A DNA stretch of 64,000 nt from Hyaloperonospora brassicae (GCA_947650285.1 CANTFL010000376.1:61110-125109); one strand, 5' to 3'. Counted from the first letter of the stretch, positions 14,401-24,507 are shown. Notes: generated from the sequence alone by a model not told the origin. Made by a program: numbers and translations.

Positions 14401-15130
14401 GTTCTATGCCCACTTCACATTTTTCTTGAGTAAACAAGAAAGATGAACAGTCATATCGGCACCGTTGGGCGAGTACGTGTGCAAGTACGCCGCTAAGCTA
14501 AGGATCTTACGAAGTCCCTTGTCATCGACTGGCACTGGCCAGTCGGTGATCGCCTTCATCATTTCGGGATCAGGGCGGACGCCGTGTTTGCCGACGCTGC
14601 ACCCAAGAAGTAGTATTTCGCTTGCCGCAAATATTCACTTCTTGAGGTTGGCATACAACTTCTGCTTGCGCATAAGATGAAGAATCTTACGGAAGTGAAG
14701 TCGGTGGACTTAAGCGTCCGTCCTTCCATCCATAGCCCGGCTATGGACGAACACATCGTCGAAGTAACTCGGTGCGACATCCCACACCGGTTTCAACAGA
14801 TTTGTAACACATATGTTGAATGTTGCAGGGGCATTGCTCAGCCCCTGTGGCATCACTAGCCCCTCCCACAACATACCGCTGATGGTTCTCACTACTGTGT
14901 ACAGGATCTCCAGCTCACACATGAGGATCTGGTAGAAGCCATCAATCAGATCCATGGACGAGAAGATGGTCCTCTTCGACATACCATCTATGATTACGTC
15001 CTTCCTCGGTATCGGCGTCCGAGCCGGTACCGTTGCAGCATTCAATTTGTTGAATGCGTGCACTATCCGCCATCCTCCTGTGGTCTATCGCACACAGAAG
15101 GTCGGAGAGCTGTGAGGGAAAGTTGATTCC
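14400..15130 (-). pseudogene. Gypsy-1 reverse transcriptase palm, degenerate
   Basis: The open stretch 14710-15063 holds HAFNKLNAATVPARTPIPRK, MDLIDGFYQILM, MLWEGLVMPQGLSNAPATFN and the catalytic YFDDVF box, in RT order. The catalytic Asp pair is still present. The thumb region continues at lower coordinates in other frames (to about 14400). Joining to the upstream RT part (15148-16176) needs a frame change near 15130, so the enzyme is broken. Confidence 0.8.
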
Positions 15131-15147
15131 CTCACATGACCTGCCGC

Positions 15148-16176
15148 TTAGCGATCGGTAAAGAACTTGTCGATCGCTATCACTTGTTCACGAGGCAGTG
15201 GCCACTGATTCATGACACAGTACTTCGAGCCCGGTTTGAGCTCGATCTCGTGTCGAGTGCCTTTGTCCTTAGGCAACTCGCAAGGCACGGATTCAGGGAA
15301 CACATCTCTAAATTCGATCAAATCCTTATACAAAGGATTTGCCTGAAGTGACTCCCAGGATTGAGATGTGTATCGCTCAATCCGAGTCTTCTCATCGAGG
15401 ACACTTTCGTCCATCGATGATCTGCTGAGCACCCGTTCGTTCTCAGCAAATACTGTGGCCGACCGAATATCGGCCACATACTCATCCTCTGTTACGAGTA
15501 TGCAGATCTGCTTGACTTTGCCACTGCGCAGATCACGCAAGAACCGTTTCGGTTCTAGCGTTGGCAATTGAGTTATCTCCGAAGTTAACTTCGGAGGCAC
15601 AATCAGATCAAGCGTATAAGCGCCTACGCTTGATCCGTCATTAACCAAGACGTTCAACGTCTCGGTTTCTTCCTGGGAACTTGCTTCCACAGGTTGCTCA
15701 GGGCCTGATCCCTCAGCAAGTGACTCTCGAGGAATTCCTTCCTCAAGTACGTGGGGACTTATTCCCTCGACGTCTTCCGACTGTGGCTGTGCAACCACAG
15801 TCAGGCACCGATCCTCTACGGTCGACTCTCCATTCGACCTAGGATTACCGTGTTGCCACTTGGAGGCAACATGTTTCTTACTTCTCAGATGCTGCCCTCT
15901 AGGCATGCATCCATGTCCCGGTCCACTCGACTTATTCGAGAGGTGGACCTTCGGCGCAGCCTGTACTCCTGTACAGCGTCCGGGAGCTTGCTCCACAGTG
16001 TAGGGATCAGCTACACTGTGATCTTGTGCAGTCGTGCTAACGACTGTACCGCAAGTGAGGCCATCGCACTCGCTCGTAGTACACCCACGTGAGTGTGGGC
16101 TTTCCAAGATATTCATCAGATGGCCATCTGAGGAACAAGTGGCAGGTGTCGTAACCGATCGATACTGCCAACTCAC
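15148..16176 (-). pseudogene. Gypsy-1 protease-RT linker and RT N-terminus
   Basis: A long open frame of 342 codons begins with a Ser/Gly-rich linker (residues 1-190) and passes into the conserved pre-RT region with a Leu/Thr-rich segment (LDLIVPPKLTSEITQLPTL). It then enters RT fingers with ELPKDKGTRHEIELKPGSKY and QWPLPREQ. It ends at a stop just before the template-contact HAFNKLN block of the next segment. It matches residues of Gypsy-3 51779-52380 almost colinearly. The length of open frame suggests this part decayed late. Confidence 0.8.
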
Positions 16177-16191
16177 CCTTGGCTCGTATTT

Positions 16192-16599
16192 TCAGAGCCA
16201 AGGCAACCCTAAGATGACGTCGAACTTGTCATCTAGGTCAAGCACGATGAAATCATCATCGTACTGTTTATCTTTCAGCGTGTAGAGGATTCCGAATACA
16301 CATTTCTTCACAGTAATCGATGCGCCTGTCGCAAGGCGCACCGTTATTCTCGTTGGAGGGATCTTCCGCTCCACAAAGCTGATACGTCCAGCCTCTATTG
16401 ACTGGCGTCGAAAAAAGTTGTTTGACTCCCCACAGTCAACTAGGGATCGAAGTGACAAGTCCTTTGTCACTTCCAATGTCAAGGTGAGGAGGGATACTTC
16501 ATCACCAGGTTCAGAGACACACAATGACTGTGTGTCGGGAGCAACCTTCGTCGAGAGATTTGCAAATTCGCTCGATGTTGCCAAATTAGTGAGACGCAT
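16192..16599 (-). pseudogene. Gypsy-1 aspartic protease domain
   Basis: A 135-codon open frame with a retropepsin-like fold signature: the active-site loop is LVDCGESNN (D55-C56-G57-E58) and the C-terminal flap/hydrophobic box is FDVILGLPWL. The usual retroviral-type motif is D-S/T-G-A. Here Cys replaces Ser/Thr and Glu replaces Ala. Gypsy-3 has D-C-G-A, so Cys is shared by both copies and Glu is private to this one. The domain would release Gag and Pol pieces from the polyprotein. Confidence 0.8.
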
Positions 16600-16738
16600 C
16601 GCCCCTACTAAACTAGACCATTTTTTGATGGTCCACTTCGCTGTTGCGGCTTTTCAACAGCATCGGACAATCTTCCTCCAGTTCTTTCAACTGGTTGATA
16701 TTTACTGCGCTCAGCACGACGGATGCCGAGCGGGGGAA

Positions 16739-17740
16739 ACATCATTCGTATGCATAGTGTCCCAGCTTATGACATCGATGGCATCTCAACATTCGCTTGT
16801 CATTCACAGGGCGAGGTTTCTCGCCCTCAACATGACTGAGTTCCATTGGTTCTGGACCTCCGACCGCTAATCGTCTTTGTAAACGATAGGGTGTAAGAGT
16901 AGTGTGAGCCTGTCTCACTCTAAAGTCTTCCTGCTGCGCAGCGTAGATTGCCTCAGAAAGCGTCTTAAGCTCTTTATTAACAGGTGGCCCCTGACAGGAC
17001 CATTTGCAAGACCTTGAATAAATATTGTGATCTTGACAAATTCATTTACAGGGTTCACTACCATGCAACTTTATGGTAGCGTACATGCTGAGTGTAAGCG
17101 TGAACCTTTAGCTTACCCTGTATGATCTCAAGGAATTCAGAGAGAGTCCTGAAATTTGCCCTGGGAGGCTTAATCGGATCAGTGATCAGGGTCTTGAAGA
17201 CGTCCAACGACTCGAAAACGTTCGGGTCGTGTAAGATGAGATTCAGGGCCCAATTCCTGGCGTCCCCTGCCAAGTAAGACTGATCGAATGCGACTTACAT
17301 TTGCTCGTTGTCGATGCGACGGGCCTCGATGGCACCGTTGACCTCGACGAACCATATTAACAGGTAGTCTTCCTCTTCTCCTCGATACTTAGAGATCTCT
17401 AACTAAGAGACTCCTGTCGACGCTCACACGTCGACAATGCGGACTGAGACTGATGCAGTCTCGGTGCTTCAGTCCGCTGAAGCCCTTGTTGTTGCAACAA
17501 GGTCGCCTGCGCTCGCGAATTATTAAGTTCTCGTTGCAAGAGCTTGCTGATGACGGCATGCTGCTGGTCTCTATCCCTTGATAATAGCATGATTTAGATA
17601 GCCTCTTTGCCAACGGTCGAACTCATTCGTTCGATCGCACTCCATTCGGCATCTCCAAATAGGAGTAGCTTTAACGAGCTTGTGAAATCTGTCGCCTTCG
17701 ACTTCGTCCAACATGTCCTTTTTTGGCGACGCGAGTGAGG
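16739..17740 (-). pseudogene. Gypsy-1 Gag, degenerate
   Basis: The minus strand encodes a Ty3/Gypsy Gag (DNWALN-type block AGDARNWALNLI, then FKTLITDPIKPPRANFRTLSEFLEI, open at 17058-17273). At 16739-16783 is a CCHC zinc knuckle, CHRCHKLGHYAYE then Cys, with an extra TGA codon between Glu and the last Cys. The N-terminal coiled part (RELNNSRAQATLLQQQG) is at 17399-17590. Gag coats the element RNA. Stops and shifts show this copy is dead. Confidence 0.75.
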
Positions 17741-17770
17741 TCCTTGGACGGACTACATAGTGCTACCAGG

Positions 17771-18213
17771 TGTAACGGGGTACTGGTGACTACGTACTGG
17801 ACTGCCAGTACGAAGTTTACCTTCCACTGACAACAGTGATAGTCAGTGCCCTGCTTAGTGTTGCACCAACACAGAGGAAGTGAAAAGAGACTAGGGAACA
17901 CGCTAGTCTATGGTAAAGTAAAATTGTTATTTAATATAATTAAGTCCTATCAATCTTATGTCTCTGTTTATCCTGACTTAATTATATCAATCTATCTAAA
18001 CGTATGATGACGTCCACTTACCACCCATTGCGCGCGTCTAGCAGCGATTGGTGGGTTGATATCATCACGATATCAACCAATGAGTGTACGCTTCGGTCAT
18101 CTTCAACAATATCATCATGTTTTGCGATATTGTAGAAACAATATCTAACGTAATATTCTTTATTGTCACTTAATCCTTAGTGACAATATCATGTAGCGGG
18201 CTACCCCGTTACA
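17771..18213 (-). repeat. Gypsy-1 5' LTR
   Basis: Read on the minus strand, the LTR begins TGTAACGGGGTAGCCCG at 18213 and ends CCCCGTTACA at 17771, 443 bases. It aligns with the 389-base LTR of Gypsy-3. The first 22 bases are themselves an inverted repeat (TGTAACGGG / CCCGCTACA). The primer-binding region follows inward (minus strand, 17770 to about 17753), beginning CCTGGTAGCAC. Its TGG fits priming by a tRNA 3' CCA end. The partner 3' LTR was not found. Confidence 0.85.
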
Positions 18214-18711
18214 GTCAGACCGACCCAAGGTCCTAATAATAGTTGTGACACGCTAGATTCAAAACTGGTATAATCCCGGGATTTACGGTACCGGCTAGTA
18301 AGGCATTTCGAAAAGACATTAATTTGTAGCAATTATAATATTACTATCCGGTCTGGCAGGCAACATAGCAGTCGGTAAGGAGCGCCTGTGACCAGTTGGA
18401 TGAAACCACGATCGGGAAGGAATGCATAGGCCCGACCGGAAGCGGGTCGTATCATGTCATTAGGAGACTTACATGTACAGGTTGAACTACAGAACAAAAA
18501 CCCAAATAAAAAAACGTCGCCCGGACGCAGGAAAACAAGTGGCGAAGGGCAGACACACATGGCCAGTCCAAAAGCGCTGCTGAGCATTGCACCGTCGTCG
18601 AAACGGCCATTTCTGCTTTCGAATTGCTTCGCACTTGCAGCGCGTTCGTCGATCAAGCGGCAGTCGACGCAGTAGCTCTGCGTAGAACAAGACATTCATA
18701 GGAGGCCAAAC
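18214..18711. other. Spacer between Gypsy-1 and the CAP gene
   Basis: About 500 bases without a supported gene. Open frames on both strands (18333-18695 minus, 18454-18675 plus) have no motif and overlap the expected promoter and 5' leader of the gene starting at 18712. No clear oomycete initiator motif was seen. Confidence 0.5.
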
Positions 18712-19902
18712 ATGAAAGCCGCACGAACAGCTCTCTTCGTCTCTGCAACCACTGCTTTCCTCGTGCTTTCCACTCAAGCGAGCAACTACAGCAAAGAAGA
18801 GCAAGCGATTTGGCTCGACCGGCACAACTACTTTCGCACGACGGGGTTGCCATGGTCGGCTGGGAACATGCGCCGCATCGGGTGGGACGCGGCGCTGGCA
18901 ACCCGAGCTGCGGCAGCGGCTGCCACTTGCTCCGCTACGACGGCACGAGGTGTGAACGTCTTTCGCCAGTCTCCTTCGGGCGACGTGTCGTCAGCGATTG
19001 ACGAGGCGATTCAGGAGTGGGTCGTTGAGACGGCCGTGGCAACGATTCAGACCGTGGCCCAGCCAGGCTCGACTGGCCTTGACGTCGGCGTCGATATCTA
19101 CAATACCTACTCGCAAGGCGTCTGGGCCTCCACTTCGCTCGTGGGGTGTGCGGCAAGCGAATGTGCCGACGGGAACCTGGTCGTGTGCGGTTATTCGCCA
19201 GCTGGCAATGACGGCGAGTCGGCTTGGTACCATCACGCCCCCCAAGCGTCCGAGTGTCCCGGGGCGACGGTAGCATCGTATGGGTTATGCATCCAAGAGG
19301 GCGACGAGGCGAACGATCGGATCGCAGCGATTCCTACTGGAAGGTATTCGTATCAGGTGTATCCAGCGTACGTGTCGGACGTTCAGGCCATTCTTATCAC
19401 GACGGCGCGCGAGATCGCTACCGGCAAGAAGATTGCGCCGCGTCGCAGCACCGAAGAGCTTCGGAACAACAGGAAGACAGAGCCAACGACGAGGGACAGC
19501 GAGTCGGGCAGTGAAGGCTATCCGCCGAGCTTTTTGAGGAAAGGCGGACGTGCGACGAACGCATCGTTCGAGTACGAGTTCTCGTCGTCTGCGTCCGTCC
19601 GGACAGAAGGTGGTGGCACCGACGTGCCTCAGGGGAAAGTGAAGGCTGGTTCGGACGCTGACTCGACGTTCCAGAATGACATTGAGTCTTCCGAACGGCG
19701 CAAGTCGAGCAGTCCGGCGCTCAAAGAGCAACGCGCCACCACACAAAAGGATATATCGTTGTCAACCAGTGAGGGCCATTCGAAAAGCGCCGAGTCGGAA
19801 GTGACATCGTTTCGGCAGATGCTTGGCATGTATTTCCTCGGAATGGGCGCAGTGACCGGGATCCTCCTCTTTGTGCACTACACGACGCCTCCTAAACGAT
19901 AG
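18712..19902 (+). CDS. CAP/PR-1-like secreted protein with C-terminal membrane anchor
   Basis: 396 residues, single exon. Residues 1-23 form a signal peptide (hydrophobic core LFVSATTAFLVLS). A CAP (SCP/TAPS, PR-1-like) domain covers about 28-200, with HNYFR at 38-42, EW at 102-103, the YSQGVW...GCA block at 133-147 and the CGYSPAGN signature at 159-166. Six or more Cys fit extracellular disulphides. Residues 245-365 are a Ser/Thr-rich, probably disordered stalk. Residues 370-388 are a hydrophobic helix (YFLGMGAVTGILLFV) followed by TTPPKR, so the protein is predicted to sit in the plasma membrane, domain outside. Oomycetes have families of such proteins and some act on the host or on sterols, but the job of this one is unknown. 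The second CAP cavity His (normally before Tyr-Thr/Ser-Gln) seems to be Thr132. The next gene begins 275 bases downstream. Confidence 0.9.
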   Translation: MKAARTALFVSATTAFLVLSTQASNYSKEEQAIWLDRHNYFRTTGLPWSAGNMRRIGWDAALATRAAAAAATCSATTARGVNVFRQSPSGDVSSAIDEAIQEWVVETAVATIQTVAQPGSTGLDVGVDIYNTYSQGVWASTSLVGCAASECADGNLVVCGYSPAGNDGESAWYHHAPQASECPGATVASYGLCIQEGDEANDRIAAIPTGRYSYQVYPAYVSDVQAILITTAREIATGKKIAPRRSTEELRNNRKTEPTTRDSESGSEGYPPSFLRKGGRATNASFEYEFSSSASVRTEGGGTDVPQGKVKAGSDADSTFQNDIESSERRKSSSPALKEQRATTQKDISLSTSEGHSKSAESEVTSFRQMLGMYFLGMGAVTGILLFVHYTTPPKR

Positions 19903-20177
19903 TGTCAGTCCCTTTGTCGCTCGTGTGGGATCTCGTAGAGCTCGAAGTATTAACACGTGGTCTCGATCGAGTGCAAAGTCGATCTCGTTCCTTCCGCTTT
20001 CCTTCCATCCCATTCCGGCCATCGATTTACTCAAAGTGCTCCATTTGGCTTATCTCAATCGGAACGTTTTGCATGTGACGGACGACTCCTCGATACCAAT
20101 CAGTCGATCGATCCTACAAAGATACATCAAGTCAGATTTCGTTTGGCCACCCCCGTCTAGGCACCTTCCAGTACAGA

Positions 20178-21271
20178 ATGGCCACAGACAAGTCGAAGGC
20201 CGCGGTAGCAGCGCTCGAGCGGTTCGTTCATACCGAGCAAGAGGAGGTCACGCTAGACAAGTCTAAAGCAGCAAAAGGGGACGCGTCGCGGCTGAACGAC
20301 AGTGTCTACGACTGGACCCAAACGTATGAGCAATGGGACGCGTGGGAAGACCCGGAAGAACTTGCAAAGCAGGAACAGACGACTCGAGACCGGCGTGAAC
20401 GTACCTCCAGAGCTCAATTGGGCTGTGCGCACGACCACTCTGCCGTACGCATAGTTCGCATAGTTTTTTGTGGCAGACGTTGTCGACCCGTATTGATGGC
20501 AGTATTTTCCTCTCCTTGTGCGTGACACAGGAGCAAAAGTTGATGGACATGACAACTGCAGCAAAATTGGCAGCGTGCGAGGAGTTTCGAGTGCTCGGTA
20601 ACCTTTTCTACGAGCACGGCCAAAACCAACGAGCTGCACTGCACTATCACAAAGCACTCGTGTACTTTGAGTATGTGTTTACAGACACAGACGAAGAGGA
20701 AGCAGAGGCAGAGGCACTCAAGCTGAAGGTGTTGCTGAATGTTGCAGCCTGTAGACTCAAGACGGTGCATCTTGACGACGCCGTGCACCATATTGATCAG
20801 GCACTGGAAATCGACGCCGGTAACGTGAAGGCGCTCTACCGTCGAGCACAGGCTTTCCGACGGATGGACAAGTTTGATCTCGCGCAACGAGATCTTGCGT
20901 GTGCATTGAGACTTTGCAGAGCTGCAGGTGATTCGCAGTCAGTAGCTTTGCATTTGATGCAAGAAAAGAAGCTGCTGCAAGCGAAAGCACTTGCTTACAA
21001 GTTGCGAACGAAGCAAGTGTCGGATGCGATGTTTGGCAACAGAGCACCACAAGACAAGGCGCTGCTGCGTCCCGCGCCTAAAAGTGCCAATGGACGTCGA
21101 ATTCATGATGGGGGCACAATGAATCTCAGTTTGTCGAAGAGGTCTGACTCGATCCTGACGTCGTTTTGTGATAATTGCAAGTGTTGGAGCGCGTTTCAGC
21201 CATCTACTCGAGGACTAGACGAACTTCAGACATTGATAACGACGCTTGACGAGCGAACGATGGAGACTTAA
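20178..21271 (+). CDS. TPR-domain protein, two exons
   Basis: I propose exon 1 at 20178-20444, an 86-base intron at 20445-20530 (GTACGCATAG...GACACAG) and exon 2 at 20531-21271, giving 335 residues in phase. The join removes a stretch with poor coding character and keeps both frames. Exon 1 encodes a charged N-terminus with a Trp-rich patch (YDWTQTYEQWDAWEDPEEL). Exon 2 starts with a helical segment and then about three tetratricopeptide repeats, near residues 108-215. Typical repeat residues include LGNLFYEHGQNQRAALHYHKAL and ALYRRAQAFRRM. Arrays like this bind partner tails, often in Hsp90/Hsp70 cochaperones or assembly factors. The specific partner is not visible. The C-terminal 70 residues are basic and Ser-rich. 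The gene ends 115 bases from the SRP40-like gene, tail to tail. Confidence 0.85.
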
Positions 21272-21386
21272 GTGGAAAACAGTGAGAAGGAGATACATTC
21301 TATTGGATTTTTACCTGTGCAAGTAAGAGTGGACGGACACCAGCTCCTCGTTTCTGCCACATTGCCAGCCAAACTATCAGATCCGC

Positions 21387-22604
21387 CTAGTCCTCGAATT
21401 TGAAAGAGTTTGAGGCCATGCTGATGGCACCGCACATGTACGTCGAGCGCTTGAGCTTATTCTTGCCCTTCGTAAAATCCTTTCCACGCGTCATAAGAAG
21501 CTTTGCGTTGGCCTTGACACCGACACCGTCCGTGCCAAACGCGCCTTCGTAACTGTTGTCACGCAGTGTGTCATTCACGATTTTCTGCGACCAGAACTCG
21601 CCATCGACACGTTGGAATGGTGTGCCCGCTGACTTGACCTTCGTGGCGACCGTTTCCATTTTCATAGGCTGCCACGCCAGCGCAGCCTTAGCTGCCTCAT
21701 CACGACGTGCAGCTTCCTTCTTTCGAGTCACTTCGTCCGCCGAAGAGTCCGAGTCCGAGTCTGATGAGTCCGAGTCCGAGTCTGATGAGTCCGAAGAGTC
21801 CGAAGAGTCCGAAGAGTTATCGTCTGATGACGAGCTGGCCTCTGAGCTCGAGTCTACGTCCCGTTTTACCTTCTTGGTGTTCTTCTCGGCAGGAAGAGCC
21901 TCAGTCTTCCGCTTGCGGATCTTTGACTTCGCTTCGTCGTCGGACTCTGACTCACCCGATGAATCCGACGAGTCATCCGATGAATCCGACGAGCTATCCG
22001 AGCTCGACGAGTCATTCTTCTTTGCCTTCGCCTTTACCTTCTTCGTATCAGCAGCAGCTCTTTTCCTCATCAATGTCTTTACCTCTTCCACTATCTCATC
22101 CGACGAGTCGCTCGAGCTGTCGCTCGATCGAGACTCTGCCATCTTGCCAACTGCCACCTTCTTTGACCCCCTTTTCTCAGCTGCTTTCACGGACGACTTC
22201 GTCTTCTTCTTCTCCTTCTCCTCTGTATCTTGTAGCACTGTCTTCCCCTTTTCTATCTTCTGACCGCTGCTCCTTGAACCCGTCTTCCCCGTCAACTGCT
22301 TCTCCTTCTCAGCCTCGGATGAGTCCATTGACCCACTACTCTTCTCCTTCTCCTTCTTCTTCATCTTCTTCTTCTGCTCTTTCGTGACTGTGTTCTCTTT
22401 CACGAGGCGAGTCGCGGCCTCTCTTTTGCTCCCGTTGACTTTGTGCGTCACGTAATACGAGTACACATCGACCAAATCGTGCGTGCTCTCCAACGCCTGG
22501 GGCTGTAGCTTGGCTTCCTTTGCCAATGCAGTTGCTGCTTTCCTCATTCCAGAGCGAGTCAACAGGGCGTGGATCAATGGCAGCACGTCGCTCGCTACTA
22601 TCAT
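21387..22604 (-). CDS. Nopp140/SRP40-family nucleolar phosphoprotein with LisH
   Basis: 405 residues, single exon. An N-terminal LisH-type helix pair lies at about 5-40 (VLPLIHALLTRSGMRKAAT), as in Nopp140 and SRP40. Residues 80-310 are alternating Lys-rich and acidic Ser-rich blocks, with long runs of Ser-Asp/Ser-Ser-Asp that are typical casein kinase 2 targets. Residues 326-405 are the SRP40 C-terminal domain (FQRVDGEFW, DNSYEGAFG, KANAKLL, RGKDFTKGKNKLKR, NSFKFED at the very end). Family members shuttle between nucleolus and cytoplasm and chaperone snoRNPs and rRNA-processing factors. The coding DNA has low-complexity repeats (GAGTCC units at about 21735-21850), which also create long antisense frames with no meaning. 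Confidence is high for the family and moderate for the exact role. Confidence 0.93.
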   Translation of the reverse strand: MIVASDVLPLIHALLTRSGMRKAATALAKEAKLQPQALESTHDLVDVYSYYVTHKVNGSKREAATRLVKENTVTKEQKKKMKKKEKEKSSGSMDSSEAEKEKQLTGKTGSRSSGQKIEKGKTVLQDTEEKEKKKTKSSVKAAEKRGSKKVAVGKMAESRSSDSSSDSSDEIVEEVKTLMRKRAAADTKKVKAKAKKNDSSSSDSSSDSSDDSSDSSGESESDDEAKSKIRKRKTEALPAEKNTKKVKRDVDSSSEASSSSDDNSSDSSDSSDSSDSDSDSSDSDSDSSADEVTRKKEAARRDEAAKAALAWQPMKMETVATKVKSAGTPFQRVDGEFWSQKIVNDTLRDNSYEGAFGTDGVGVKANAKLLMTRGKDFTKGKNKLKRSTYMCGAISMASNSFKFED

Positions 22605-24507
22605 GGCGGCACAAGGTCAGTGCAGCTACCAGATGGGTACAAAGAGCTCTTCACGTGACTGACTGCGGACGGTGGACGGTGTCCAGCAGTATATGTCACC
22701 ATCCGAGAAAGTGCGATTCGGTGGCTGAAAGACTCGTTTCGATGCCACGATAGACTACAGCCACCGAATACCGACAAGCGCGTCGAGGCGCACCATTACG
22801 TCCGAAGTTATGCCACATGGACAAGAGGTATACCCGACAGGGGACTATGGGCAACACGAGGTTTATCATTTATTACAAACACATGGGATCCTACAACACT
22901 CAGCCCGAAATCCTCAAGCACACGTGTTAGAAGTAGTGCTCCTGTGAATCAGCTGATACGTATGCGAATGCGTGATGAAAGATGGAGATGTGCTCTAGTA
23001 GCTCTATGTGCTTGAGCCGACAACACGGTACCGCTGCTATGCGCAGGTGGTTCAAACGAAACCACCAGAGCTCACGTGCTTCAGAAAGTACGTACGAGAG
23101 ATAGAGTGTTCTTTGTACCGATGTGTCTTTGGCTAGCAGCAAGTCAATTGGCATTCGGAGACTGTTGGAGTTCGATCCACGATGACAAAGGCTTTGACAC
23201 CTCAATTTGATCACGGAGCAAGTTCGTTTTGGCCTGCGTCCGAGTCTCGCGGCAATTACGCATTCTGATGTGCTTTCTGCACCGATTCGTCGAATGGAGG
23301 CTTGGACTCGTGGGTCACTATAGTGCACCATCTATCCAACAACGTCCCTACGACGATATGAGCCACGTAATGACACCGGCACGAATGTCCAGCACAAATG
23401 CGGTAATCCATGCGCATCATTCGTACCACATGGTTGGTCCATTGTGCTAAAGACTGTCATGCAACAAAAGCTTGGTGTATACACGAACTCAAATTCTTGT
23501 TCTAGACACGTTTTTAAAGTACCTTCACGGATGAATGCTATACGAGCGGATACACGCATGCCTGGAATCATTTGACCACATCGACGCACATCTTCTTCAT
23601 TCCTTATCATATACATAGATTACAAACTTTTCAACTGTATCCGTCAACAGCCATTTCGCAAGAAGGGAATGGTGCTTTGACGCGTCAATCGAAACCAAAG
23701 ACTGTTTTAAATACCGTTCAATTGCAAGACAACGTAGCTTCTCTCTCGTTTATCCAGATCGATTGACGTTGTATTAATGTGGCTGTCGCCTTGGCGGTAT
23801 GGTTGAGTGTAGATGGAAAAGACAGCGGCGTGTCAAATTGCCGCCTTACTCTGGTTTGAGCGGTGGTAAACGAAAAACAAATTGTCAACATTAGACGACG
23901 AATGGATATAGGCAGTAAGAGCATACATTGTGCGGTCCGCATCAAACACGTGGTACGGAATACTGACACTTCATTGTGCTAGATTCTTTGATGCAAAGTT
24001 GCTCAGCATGCGTTCAAACAAGATTATGACCTCGCGTCATCGAGTGTATGTATCTGGTGGGTAAACGTACTGGCGTGCCGATACTTTTCATGGTGCACCC
24101 CTAAAATTTGTTATTCTTGCCATAATATAATCTTAGTATGGACTTTGATCTGTCCACCAGTGTGTGCATGGCGTATCAGTGCAGTATATCACGCAACCAC
24201 CCGCAATCAAGCGCCTATTTGACGAAAAACACGTCCGATAGAAGCCATCATCCACACCATACATAGAATACAATCCGCTTGCACAATACGGTGCATTCAC
24301 TGTAAGACCTGAGTGGACGACTTCAGCCTTATCTTACTATGGCAACAAGATGCACAATCATCTGCAGATGTTTTACGTAAAAAGCATAGAAGACCACATT
24401 GAACGTAGCCAATCGATAGAGCTTGCATCCATCGAGCAGATGCATTGCTGTACTTGCCTCATGAAGGAATCGTCCAGACCACGATTGGCGCCAACATCGA
24501 GTACAAA
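22605..24507. other. Spacer with no assigned gene; one-stop minus frame
   Basis: No domain is recognised between the SRP40-like gene and the Gypsy-2 LTR. On the minus strand a frame is open from ATG at 23616 to 22927 except for a single TAG at 23332-23334 that is followed at once by ATG, about 228 codons in all. It has no motif I recognise and could be a decayed gene or chance. Around 24270-24440 the plus strand carries a short coding-like stretch listed separately. Confidence 0.4.
24270..24440 (+). pseudogene. Fragment of an unidentified repeated coding sequence
   Basis: The plus strand reads YIEYNPLAQYGAFTVRPEW and then ALSYYGNKMHNHLQMFYV without a stop. About 28 bases at its core (ending GTAAGACCTG) recur at about 61335-61363. 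There the same frame gives QHGAFIVRP. Two copies with the same frame suggest an old coding repeat, perhaps from a transposon. The family is unknown to me. The fragment abuts the Gypsy-2 LTR. Confidence 0.35.

Larger units (their letters stand above)
13000..18213 (-). mobile_element. Gypsy-1: Ty3/Gypsy LTR retrotransposon, degenerate, 3' truncated
   Basis: On the minus strand the order is 5' LTR (18213-17771), primer-binding region, gag, CCHC knuckle, protease, linker, reverse transcriptase, RNase H and integrase: a Ty3/Gypsy order. Sequence and order match Gypsy-3 at 49332-59524, so the two belong to one family. Many stops and frameshifts are present and the 3' end is missing. The DNA carries the same dense short inverted repeats as Gypsy-3 (see findings). 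Confidence 0.9.

Noticed and set aside
18935..19746. Several minus and plus frames over the CAP gene
   Set aside because: Arg-rich shadows of a GC-rich gene. Only the 396-codon frame has a signal peptide, domain and anchor.
21556..22387. Long plus frames of 235 and 226 codons, Ser/Glu and Ser/Pro rich
   Set aside because: They are mirror images of the Ser/Asp repeat DNA of the SRP40-like gene on the minus strand, which has clear domains at both ends.
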